A stretch of 64,000 bases of DNA from positions 186,001-250,000 of the forward strand of contig NZ_PGOI01000003.1 of the NCBI RefSeq assembly GCF_002794355.1. The letters are read 5' to 3'. Origin of the DNA: Pseudorhodobacter sp. MZDSW-24AT (GTDB taxonomy: Bacteria; Pseudomonadota; Alphaproteobacteria; Rhodobacterales; Rhodobacteraceae). The first letter of the stretch is position 1. Each line of letters begins with the position of its first letter. Shown one piece after another: positions 8,464 to 15,716 of this stretch. Both the position numbers and the translations under genes were made by a program. The notes under the pieces were generated by a model, which worked only from the letters and a program-made list of their open reading frames with translations, was not told the DNA's origin and made no database searches.

Positions 8464-9632
8464 CCGCGCACAAAGCGTGACAGAGCCAAGGCGATGATGC
8501 CGCAAACGGCGATGGCGGCCAGCATGGGCAGCGCGGTCCCGTCAAAGAACGGGGCGGTGAGCGCGATCATCAGACCACCGGCCAGCATCTGTAGTGTTCC
8601 ACCAAGTGACGAGGCGAGCCCCGCGATATCGCCATGGTCTTCCAACGCCAGAACCATGACTGTGGGGATCACAAGGCCTAGAAAAGCATTGGCGATGAAC
8701 AGTCCGGTCATCACGACCGGCAAGCTGGCAGCGCCCATGACGCCGATCAGCGCAAGGCACAGCGTGGTGGCGAAGAAGCCAAGCACGGCGATGCGGACCA
8801 CGCGTGTGGCACCAAAGCGTTGACCAAAGCCGGCGGCAAGCTGCGAGGCTGCGAAGAAACCGATCGCATTCACCGCAAAGGCCAGCGAGAAGCCGGTCGG
8901 TGTCAGACCAAAGGCCTGCGTGTAGACGAAAGGCCCCGACGCGATGAACACGAAAAAGCTGGCCATCGCAAAGCCGCCCAGAAAGGTCAGGGCCATGAAA
9001 CTGCGATCCGTCAGCAATCGCTTGGCACCGCGCAGGCTGTCGGCCAGATCAAACCGCTGGCGCTGCGTCTCGGGCAGGGTTTCGATCAGCACAAAGCGGA
9101 TCATCAGCAAGGAAAGGCCTGCCGCGATGGCAAGCACGCCAAAGATCCAACGCCAATCAGCAATTGCCATGACACCAGCGCCTGCCAAAGGCGCCAGCAT
9201 CGGCGAGACCGAGATCACCAGCATGATCGCGGCCATCAGGCGCGTCGCCTGATGGCCTGTTGCCATGTCTCGGATAATGGCGCGCGGCACCACCATGACG
9301 GCCGCCCCGCCCAAGCCTTGGACAAAGCGACCTGCCGTCAGCCAGCCGATGCTGGGCGCCAAGGCGCAGATCAGGGTGCCGAGCAAGAAGATCACCAGCC
9401 CCGCATAAAGCGGCGGTTTGCGCCCGGCCTGATCCGCCCAAGGACCATAGAACAATTGCGCAACGCCAAAGGCGAGAAAATAGGCCGTGATCGTCCCTTG
9501 CATCGCGGCCACGCTGGTGCCGAGCCCTGCACCAATATCCGGCATCGCCGGCAAATACATGTCGATGGCGAAAGGACCGACGCAAGACAAAAGCCCCAAC
9601 ACGAGCGCGGGACGAAGCAATGAAGATGACAT
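8445..9632 (-). CDS. Bcr/CflA-type MFS drug efflux transporter
   Basis: Inner-membrane drug:proton antiporter of the DHA1 group. 395 residues with about 12 hydrophobic segments. Family marks: FAIDMYLPAMPDIG in helix 1, QLFYGPWADQAGRKPPLYAGL between helices 2 and 3 (motif A region), RFVQGLGGAAVMVVPRAIIRDM in helix 4 (motif B), and VSPMLAPLAGAGVM in helix 5 (motif C). The substrate cannot be read from the sequence. It is divergent from the TSUP gene across 123 bases. Confidence 0.88.
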   Translation of the reverse strand: MSSSLLRPALVLGLLSCVGPFAIDMYLPAMPDIGAGLGTSVAAMQGTITAYFLAFGVAQLFYGPWADQAGRKPPLYAGLVIFLLGTLICALAPSIGWLTAGRFVQGLGGAAVMVVPRAIIRDMATGHQATRLMAAIMLVISVSPMLAPLAGAGVMAIADWRWIFGVLAIAAGLSLLMIRFVLIETLPETQRQRFDLADSLRGAKRLLTDRSFMALTFLGGFAMASFFVFIASGPFVYTQAFGLTPTGFSLAFAVNAIGFFAASQLAAGFGQRFGATRVVRIAVLGFFATTLCLALIGVMGAASLPVVMTGLFIANAFLGLVIPTVMVLALEDHGDIAGLASSLGGTLQMLAGGLMIALTAPFFDGTALPMLAAIAVCGIIALALSRFVRGQAAST

Positions 9633-9755
9633 GAGGCGCGACTCGCAGCGGGAAAGGATGCGACGTGCCTACACCGATCCCTTGCTCTGCGTAACCCTGC
9701 TCTGGCCGCCGCCTCTGTGGCACGCTATCACGTGCGGAGTGCAAAAGGAGCGAGC

Positions 9756-10574
9756 ATGCCAGATCTTAGCCTTCTTCTTCCGATGATCGGCCTCTTGTCG
9801 GTGATCGGCATCTTTGCGGGCGTCATTGCCGGGCTTCTGGGCGTTGGGGGCGGCATCGTGCTTGTTCCTGCCTTTTTCTACGCCTTCGGATACCTGGGCT
9901 TTGCCGGGCCGCAGCTGATGCAGGTGTGCCTTGCCACGTCTTTGGCCACGATTGTTGTCACCTCTCTGCGGTCTGTCATGGCGCATCACAAGCGTGGCGC
10001 GGTGGACTGGGAGATTTTGCGCACATGGGCGCCCTACATCGGCGTCGGAGCGGTTATCGGCGTCTTCACGGCTTCGGCGCTGAAGTCGACGACCTTGCAG
10101 GCGATCTTTGGTATCCTTGGCATTGCGGTGGGACTTTACATGGCCTTTGGCCGGGCGGACTGGCGCTTGGGGGCCGAGATGCCGAAAGGCGCAAAACGCG
10201 CCGGGTTTGGTGGAATGGTTGGTTTTCTGTCGGTGTTGATGGGGATTGGCGGCGGCAGTTTCGGAGTGCCGCTGATGAGTCTTTACAACACGCCGATCCA
10301 CCGCGCGGTCGCGACAGCATCAGGTTTTGGGATGACCATTGCCGTGCCTTCGGTTGTGGTCTTTCTTTTGCTTCCGGTCGAGGGTGCGCCGCCCTACACC
10401 TTGGGCGCCGTCAACATGCCGGCCTTTGCGCTGATCTTTGCGATGACCATGATCTCTACCCCGTGGGGGGTGAAGCTGGCCCACGCGATGGACCCCAAGC
10501 CCTTGAAGCGTATTTTCGCAATCTTCATCACGCTTGTCGCGCTGAACATGCTGCGAAAAGTTCTGGGGTATTGA
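9756..10574 (+). CDS. TSUP (TauE/SafE) family anion permease
   Basis: Membrane protein of the sulfite exporter/TauE family, 272 residues with about eight hydrophobic helices. The two characteristic repeats are present: GIFAGVIAGLLGVGGGIVLVPAFFYAFG near residue 18 and GFGGMVGFLSVLMGIGGGSFGVPLMSLYNTP near residue 150. The ATG at 9756 follows AAAAGGAG by about 5 bases, which fixes the start. Members export sulfite, sulfoacetate or related organosulfur or carboxylate anions; the cargo is not inferable here. A gene for a putative dioxygenase-like protein starts 9 bases downstream and is probably co-transcribed. Confidence 0.85.
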   Translation: MPDLSLLLPMIGLLSVIGIFAGVIAGLLGVGGGIVLVPAFFYAFGYLGFAGPQLMQVCLATSLATIVVTSLRSVMAHHKRGAVDWEILRTWAPYIGVGAVIGVFTASALKSTTLQAIFGILGIAVGLYMAFGRADWRLGAEMPKGAKRAGFGGMVGFLSVLMGIGGGSFGVPLMSLYNTPIHRAVATASGFGMTIAVPSVVVFLLLPVEGAPPYTLGAVNMPAFALIFAMTMISTPWGVKLAHAMDPKPLKRIFAIFITLVALNMLRKVLGY

Positions 10575-10583
10575 GAGGGCAAA

Positions 10584-11318
10584 GTGGTCGCAAGCCGGGG
10601 ATGGGAGAAGATCGGGCCGCATCCTGCCATTCAGGCTTGGGCAGCAGCGGCCCTGCCAGTGGCACAGCGCGCGATCGTGGCGAGCGGTACGCCTTGGCGG
10701 TGTGGTGGCACTTGGTTTGTAGGAGTCGATGCCCTGCCCAATCTTGAGGATGGCGAGGTCGCAGCTGTGGCGTTTCCCTGGTGCGCTTTGCCACTGACGC
10801 CGCTTCCTTTGCACCGGGGGCAGCTCTCGGTGATCCGCCCGGGCTATCCGCAACCTTCTGCCGAAGAAACCGCAGCGGCTTTCGCCTTTCGTCAGCAACG
10901 GGATGCGGCGCATCTGGATGGTGTGTTGCCTGTAGGGCCTGACCGCCGCCGCATGATCCGTGAGCCGCACGCTTGGGTTCTTGGGCTGCCGCTCACGGAC
11001 ATCCCAGCGGCACCCTTGGTGGTGTGGGAAGGCAGTCACCGGATCATGGCGGCCGCCTTGCGCGAAGCGCTCGCGCCATATCCGCCGCAGAGTTGGGCAG
11101 AGGTAGACATCACGGTCGCGTATCAATCTGCGCGGTCGCAGGTTTTCAAGACCTGCCGTCGCGTCGAACTGCCGGCGAGGCTTGGCGAAGCGACCTTGCT
11201 TCACCGGATGACCCTGCACGGCGTGGCCCCTTGGGAGGGAGCTGCGCAGGGCGACCGGATCATCGCTTATTTTCGACCGCAGTTGTCGTGTGTCGAAGAC
11301 TGGATCGTGTTGCCGTGA
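10584..11318 (+). CDS. Conserved hypothetical, possible Fe(II)/2-oxoglutarate dioxygenase-like protein
   Basis: 244 residues with a GTG start preceded by GAGAGG. I do not recognise the exact family. Residues that could form an iron facial triad are His110 and Asp112 (AAHLDG) and His207 or His212 (LLHRMTLHGV), with Arg225 (GDRIIAYFRP) as a possible 2-oxoglutarate anchor. WEGSH at 148-152 resembles the PGSH motif of phytanoyl-CoA dioxygenase-like proteins. There is no signal peptide or membrane helix. It starts 9 bases after the TSUP gene, so it may act on the compound that permease moves. The fold is an inference; a structure prediction would settle it. Confidence 0.55.
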   Translation: MVASRGWEKIGPHPAIQAWAAAALPVAQRAIVASGTPWRCGGTWFVGVDALPNLEDGEVAAVAFPWCALPLTPLPLHRGQLSVIRPGYPQPSAEETAAAFAFRQQRDAAHLDGVLPVGPDRRRMIREPHAWVLGLPLTDIPAAPLVVWEGSHRIMAAALREALAPYPPQSWAEVDITVAYQSARSQVFKTCRRVELPARLGEATLLHRMTLHGVAPWEGAAQGDRIIAYFRPQLSCVEDWIVLP

Positions 11319-11379
11319 GGCGAGGCGATGCGGCGCGCGCTGGCTTGAGCCGGCGCGAGACCGCCGCGTGCTGCCGATG

Positions 11380-11610
11380 CTATCCTTGAACCCGGGCAGA
11401 TCGGCCGCCGCGGCGTTTTGCAATCAGAGGGGCGCGCCGGGGCAAGTCTTCCATGACGCTTCGGCGTGCTTCGGGGCTCATGCGTGACCAGAGCGTGATT
11501 TCGTCAATGCTGCGCAGGCAACCGACGCAAAGCCGGGCTTCGGGATGGACGACGCAGAGCTTGACGCACGGCGACTCGACCTCATCGCGTTTCCAGATCT
11601 CGTCTGTCAC
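11380..11610 (-). CDS. DUF1289 small cysteine-rich protein
   Basis: 76-residue protein with SPCVKLCVVHPEARLCVGCLRSIDEI, four cysteines in C-x3-C...C-x2-C spacing, then W and MSPEARRSVMEDLPRR. This is the DUF1289 signature; the cysteines probably bind a metal or Fe-S cluster, but no role is established. Its ATG overlaps the ruvX stop by 4 bases (ATGA), so it is the last gene of a ccmI-ruvX-DUF1289 chain. Confidence 0.8.
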   Translation of the reverse strand: MTDEIWKRDEVESPCVKLCVVHPEARLCVGCLRSIDEITLWSRMSPEARRSVMEDLPRRAPLIAKRRGGRSARVQG

Positions 11611-12092
11611 AGATCGCCTTGCCTTGCTGCCATATATGTCATGCGGTCCAACGCCCCTTGCAGAATATAGCTGGCGGCAACCTTATCGATCACCTCTTTG
11701 CGACCCTTTCGCGACGTATCCGCCTCTAGCAGTGCGCGTTCGGCGGCGACGGTGGAAAGACGTTCGTCCCAGAAGGTGATCGGCAGGGCGGTCAGCTTTT
11801 CGAGGTTGCGGGCAAAAGCCCGCGTGGATTGCACGCGCGGCCCTTCGGAGCCGTCCATGTTGAGCGGCAGACCGAGGATGATGCCGACCGCGTTGCGAGA
11901 CGCCAGCAGCGCCAGCAGGCGTTGCGCATCCAGTGTGAACTTCTCGCGGCGGATGACTTCCACGGGGGTCGCCACCGACCGCCGCAGGTCTGACAGCGCG
12001 ACGCCAATGGTCTTGTCGCCGAGGTCGAGCCCGGCAATGCCGCCTTGCGGGGGCAAAGTGGCCAAGAATTCTGTCACATCGGTCAGGATCAT
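11607..12092 (-). CDS. ruvX: RuvX/YqgF-family putative Holliday junction resolvase
   Basis: 161-residue RNase H-fold nuclease, implicated in pre-16S rRNA processing and/or junction resolution. Visible motifs are AGLDLGDKTIGVALSD with the first catalytic Asp, GIILGLPLNMDGSEGPR, FWDERLSTVAAER, and KVAASYILQGALD with a late Asp-containing helix. The start at 12092 overlaps the ccmI stop by 4 bases; the longer open frame upstream is a shadow of ccmI. It carries about 15 residues more than usual at the N-terminus (MILTDVTEFLATLPPQGG), common in alphaproteobacteria. Confidence 0.9.
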   Translation of the reverse strand: MILTDVTEFLATLPPQGGIAGLDLGDKTIGVALSDLRRSVATPVEVIRREKFTLDAQRLLALLASRNAVGIILGLPLNMDGSEGPRVQSTRAFARNLEKLTALPITFWDERLSTVAAERALLEADTSRKGRKEVIDKVAASYILQGALDRMTYMAARQGDL

Positions 12093-13315
12093 TCCGCCAC
12101 TCCTGCCTCGACCGCTGCTTGGCGCAGACCTGAAAGCTCGACCGTGCGCCCGGCAAAGCGTTCCTGCGCTTCGGCATAGATGGCGCGGGCTTGATCCATC
12201 CGGCCAATCCGGGCCAAGGCGGTGATAAGCCGTGCCCAGTCTTCTGCAGGGCCACCTTCCGCGGCAAGGCGCGCGCCCAGCTGGTCGACCATGCCTTCCA
12301 CCATGGCCTGCCGTTCCTCGGGCGTCATTTCGCTGGCAGCCTCGACATCGGCACCGGTTGGGCCGCGTTGACCCGGGGCGGAAGGAAGGGTGTAGTTCAC
12401 GCCTGCACGGGCGGCCACTTCGCTGATCTGTTCGCGGATCGGGGCAATCCAAGGCGCATCGGGCGGGCCCTCTTGCAGGAGGCGGTTCCAAAGAATGAAG
12501 GTGCGGTCAAAGCGCCCGATCTGCGCGAACATCGTGCCGGTATAGTAACGCGCGGTGCCATTGCGCGGGTCAGCCTCCAGAGCGCGGACCAACGCCTGTT
12601 CAGCTTCAGGCGAGACATACCCGCCCGCGGCCATGATCAACAACTCGGCATGTGCGGCGTGGTCTTCGCTGGTGGCATCCTGACCCTTGAGAGAAAGAAT
12701 GGCGGCTTGCGCCACAGAGGCTGCTTGCAAATTGCCCATCGCGGCCTCGTTGCGCGCCAAAAGCTCTAGGCCGCGAAGATCATTCGGGCGGTCTTGAACC
12801 GCTTGGCGCAGTTGAACCATCAGCTCAAGAAAGGACGGGTCAACAGTCTCGCGCGCGGTTGCAGGAGGCACCTGTGCTTCGGCTTCGGCCTGTGAGGGGC
12901 GATTGGCGCGCAGCTCTTCGGACATGGCCAGACGCTGGGCCAAGGGCAAGTCAGGATAGCCGGGGGCGCCGAGATGCCAGTAGCCACCGACGCCTGCCAG
13001 CAGCACCACTGCGATCAGCGCGGCCATCCCGCGCCCGCCGCCTGCTACCGAAACCGGGGCCGTCGCGCGGGACGCGCGGTCTGCATCGAGCAGGCGGCGC
13101 TGAATTTCTGTCCGCAACCGGGAGCCTTCTTCGGCGGGAAGGGTGCCACGGGCGATGTCGCGTTCGATCTCATTCAACTGGTCGCGGTAGACCGCAAGGT
13201 CGAAGTCGACCGGGGCACGGCTGTCTTGGCGGGCGCGTGCCATGGCGCGCAGCAAAGTGGCGGCGATGCCCACGACCAGAAGGGCCGCAGCTGCCCAGAA
13301 TCCCCATACCGCCAT
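12089..13315 (-). CDS. ccmI: Cytochrome c biogenesis protein CcmI (apocytochrome chaperone)
   Basis: Membrane-anchored TPR protein that presents apocytochrome c to the heme ligation complex. 408 residues: an N-terminal helix (MAVWGFWAAAALLVVGIAATLLRA), then a cytoplasmic loop with YRDQLNEIERDIARGTLPAEEGSRLRTEIQRRLL, the CcmI/CycH hallmark. A second helix (GRGMAALIAVVLLAGVGGYW) and periplasmic TPR-like repeats follow, ending with a C-terminal TPR block near residue 350. The ATG at 13315 sits right before the first helix. The other ccm genes are not in the window. Downstream overlap with ruvX is 4 bases. Confidence 0.88.
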   Translation of the reverse strand: MAVWGFWAAAALLVVGIAATLLRAMARARQDSRAPVDFDLAVYRDQLNEIERDIARGTLPAEEGSRLRTEIQRRLLDADRASRATAPVSVAGGGRGMAALIAVVLLAGVGGYWHLGAPGYPDLPLAQRLAMSEELRANRPSQAEAEAQVPPATARETVDPSFLELMVQLRQAVQDRPNDLRGLELLARNEAAMGNLQAASVAQAAILSLKGQDATSEDHAAHAELLIMAAGGYVSPEAEQALVRALEADPRNGTARYYTGTMFAQIGRFDRTFILWNRLLQEGPPDAPWIAPIREQISEVAARAGVNYTLPSAPGQRGPTGADVEAASEMTPEERQAMVEGMVDQLGARLAAEGGPAEDWARLITALARIGRMDQARAIYAEAQERFAGRTVELSGLRQAAVEAGVAE

Positions 13316-13567
13316 TGTCGCGCCCCCACATGCCTTTCTCCTCATGTAAGGCCTTCGGCAGGCGGACAAAAGGCGGGAATTGGCCGCAGGCGGGGCTACG
13401 GTTCGCGCGCGTCACGCCAATGTGAGGCCGGGCGGATTGCCGGGACTCCCTTCAAAGGGCAGGGATGTCGCAATTTTCCCTGTTGTGCCGCTTGGGGCTG
13501 AGGCGCGGGCGCGCTAAGGGTTCACTAAAGGCCCGATCAGGTGTGCCGTTGCCGAAGGACAGCTCCG

Positions 13568-14815
13568 ATGAAGCGCTATTCCGTTTTTGCCCTCGCGCGT
13601 GAGGCGTTCAACCACCATCAAGGCTGGGAACGGGCGTGGAAATCTCCAACACCCAAGGCGTCTTATGATGCGGTCATCATCGGGGCAGGGGGTCATGGGC
13701 TGGCAACAGCCTATTACCTTGGAAAAAACCACGGCATCCGAAATGTGGCGATCATCGAAAAGGGCTGGCTTGGCGGGGGCAATACCGGGCGAAACACCAC
13801 GATCATCCGGTCCAACTACCTTCAGGATCCTTCGGCCGCGATCTATGAAAAGGCGCGCAGCCTTTATGAGACCCTGAGCCAAGATCTGAATTACAACATC
13901 ATGTTCAGCCCTCGCGGGCTGTTGATGCTGGCGCAGACCCATCACGAGGTGCGCGGATATCTGCGCACGGTGCATGCGAACAATTTGCAGGGCGTGGCCA
14001 CGGAATGGATCACGCCGGAACGCGTCAAGGCATTGGTGCCCATCATCAACATCGACGGACCGCGGTATCCGATTCTCGGAGCCTTGTATCAGGCGCGGGG
14101 CGGCACGGCGCGGCATGATGCTGTGGCATGGGGCTATGCGCGGGCCTGTTCCGAGATGGGCATGGACATCATCCAGCAATGTGAGGTGACGGGTGTCCGG
14201 TCAGAGAATGGGAAGGTCACAGGTGTAGAGACCACCAAAGGATTCATCGGCACGCGGAAACTGGGCATCGTGGTGGCAGGCCATTCCGGACAAGTGGCCG
14301 AGATGGCGGGATTCCGCCTGCCCGTCGAATCGATGGCATTGCAGGCGCTGGTGAGCGAGCCCATCAAGCCTTGCATGGATGTGGTGGTGATGGCCAACAC
14401 CGTGCATGGATATATGAGCCAATCCGACAAGGGTGAGATGGTGATCGGGGGCGGCACGGATGGGTTCAACAACTACACCCAACGCGGCTCGTTCCACCAC
14501 ATCGAAGAGACGCTGCGCGCCTTGGTGGAAACTTTCCCCATGATTTCAAGACTAAAGATGCTGCGGCAGTGGGGGGGAATTGTCGATATGACGGGTGACC
14601 GGAGCCCCATCATCTCGAAAACGCCGCTTGGAAATTGCTTCATCAATTGCGGCTGGGGCACGGGCGGGTTCAAGGCGATACCCGGTTCGGGCTGGGCGAT
14701 GGCCGACTTGATGGCGCGTGGAGAGCCGGGGCCGCTGGCCGCCGAGTTTGACATGTGGCGCTTCCGGGAAGGCCGCTTCATCGATGAATCCGTGGCCGCC
14801 GGAGTTGCCCATTGA
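13568..14815 (+). CDS. soxB: Sarcosine oxidase beta subunit
   Basis: FAD/FMN-carrying subunit of heterotetrameric sarcosine oxidase, which demethylates sarcosine to glycine, yielding H2O2 and methylene-tetrahydrofolate. 415 residues: DAVIIGAGGHGLATAYYL (FAD dinucleotide fold, residue 34 on), GWLGGGNTGRNTTIIRSNYL, and ARGGTARHDAVAWGYAR, in which His183 aligns with the histidine that covalently holds FMN. CGWGTGGFKAIPGSG lies near the C-terminus. The ATG at 13568 gives MKRYSVFALAREA, the usual SoxB opening. Other sox genes follow after an inserted membrane-protein gene. The 252 bases upstream to ccmI hold both divergent promoters, with nothing specific recognised. Confidence 0.93.
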   Translation: MKRYSVFALAREAFNHHQGWERAWKSPTPKASYDAVIIGAGGHGLATAYYLGKNHGIRNVAIIEKGWLGGGNTGRNTTIIRSNYLQDPSAAIYEKARSLYETLSQDLNYNIMFSPRGLLMLAQTHHEVRGYLRTVHANNLQGVATEWITPERVKALVPIINIDGPRYPILGALYQARGGTARHDAVAWGYARACSEMGMDIIQQCEVTGVRSENGKVTGVETTKGFIGTRKLGIVVAGHSGQVAEMAGFRLPVESMALQALVSEPIKPCMDVVVMANTVHGYMSQSDKGEMVIGGGTDGFNNYTQRGSFHHIEETLRALVETFPMISRLKMLRQWGGIVDMTGDRSPIISKTPLGNCFINCGWGTGGFKAIPGSGWAMADLMARGEPGPLAAEFDMWRFREGRFIDESVAAGVAH

Positions 14816-14885
14816 TCGACCCCGGGAACCAGTTGCGGGACGTCAGCGTTCACTTTGCAATCAGCTATTGCAAGGAGGACCAGAA

Positions 14886-15314
14886 ATGGCCGACGCATAT
14901 AATTCGACCACCACGACCACCACTCCGGGCTATACCAACCCGGCAAACCCGCCGCATGGCGCAGCGACGCATACGACCCATGTCCGCGAAACCCACCAAT
15001 CCACAAACTGGTTTGCGTGGCTGCTGGGCGGCGCCGTCGTCGCCGTCGGCATCGGTGCGCTTGTCTACAGCAATGACGACGTCGCACCTGGCACGCCCGC
15101 AGCGGTTGACAACAACGTCACCATCCAGTCGCCAGCCACGGCGCCTGCGGCTGACGCTCCTGTCGCCACCACGCCTGATGCGACCGCTCCCGCAGCTGAT
15201 GCACCGGTTGCCACCACGCCTGACGCAACGGCTCCGGCTGCAGATGCTCCGGCCGCTGCTGACCCTGTTGCCCCTGCGCCTGAAGCCGCTCCGGCTGCGC
15301 CGACTGGCAACTAA
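14886..15314 (+). CDS. Ala/Pro-rich single-pass membrane protein inserted in the sox operon
   Basis: 142 residues. The N-terminal 45 are Thr/Asn/His-rich (YNSTTTTTTPGYTNP). One transmembrane helix follows (FAWLLGGAVVAVGIGALVY, about residues 44-62), then a low-complexity tail with near-perfect repeats of APAADAPVATTPDAT. Strong AGGAGG lies 7 bases before the ATG. The tail is probably extracytoplasmic and unstructured. No family recognised. It lies 70 bases after soxB and is followed at once by a strong terminator, so it separates soxB from soxDAG. A role in sarcosine metabolism is not shown by the sequence. Confidence 0.7.
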   Translation: MADAYNSTTTTTTPGYTNPANPPHGAATHTTHVRETHQSTNWFAWLLGGAVVAVGIGALVYSNDDVAPGTPAAVDNNVTIQSPATAPAADAPVATTPDATAPAADAPVATTPDATAPAADAPAAADPVAPAPEAAPAAPTGN

Positions 15315-15344
15315 GGGCTTTTCTCAACCTTCTCTCACACCGAG

Positions 15345-15374
15345 GGGCGGGTGCTTTCGGGCACCCGCCCTTTT
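15345..15374 (+). terminator. Strong intrinsic terminator between soxB and soxD
   Basis: A perfect 10-base-pair stem GGGCGGGTGC / GCACCCGCCC (15345-15354 and 15361-15370) with a 6-base loop is followed by TTTTCTCGTTT. It stands 30 bases after the Ala/Pro-rich gene and 18 bases before soxD. Confidence 0.8.
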
Positions 15375-15392
15375 CTCGTTTAAAGGTGCGCC

Positions 15393-15716
15393 ATGCTGAT
15401 CCTTGAATGCCCGTATTGCGGCGTAAAAGCAGAAGAAACCGAGCTCTCTCCCGGCGGTGAAGCCCATTTGAAGCGCTTTGGTCCCGGGTCTTCCGACGCG
15501 GATTTCGAAGCCTATATGTTTGCGCGGAAAAACCCCAAGGGCGTTCATTTCGAGCGCTGGCGTCATGCCTATGGCTGCGGGAAATGGTTTCTGGCGGCGC
15601 GCTGCACCGCAACACTTGAAGTGTTCGGCACCTACCCGGCGCAGAGTTCAGAGCCGCCCGCGGATATCGTCGCAAAGATCAAGGCCAAGCGTCCAGAATG
15701 GAAGGGCTTTTCATGA
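15393..15716 (+). CDS. soxD: Sarcosine oxidase delta subunit
   Basis: 107-residue zinc-binding subunit of heterotetrameric sarcosine oxidase. The metal ligands known from solved enzymes are visible: Cys6 and Cys9 in ECPYCG, His58 in RHAYGC and Cys62. The fold marks FEAYMFARKNPKGVHFERWRHAYGCGKWF match the family. It starts 18 bases after a strong terminator hairpin and its stop overlaps the soxA ATG by 4 bases. Confidence 0.93.
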   Translation: MLILECPYCGVKAEETELSPGGEAHLKRFGPGSSDADFEAYMFARKNPKGVHFERWRHAYGCGKWFLAARCTATLEVFGTYPAQSSEPPADIVAKIKAKRPEWKGFS

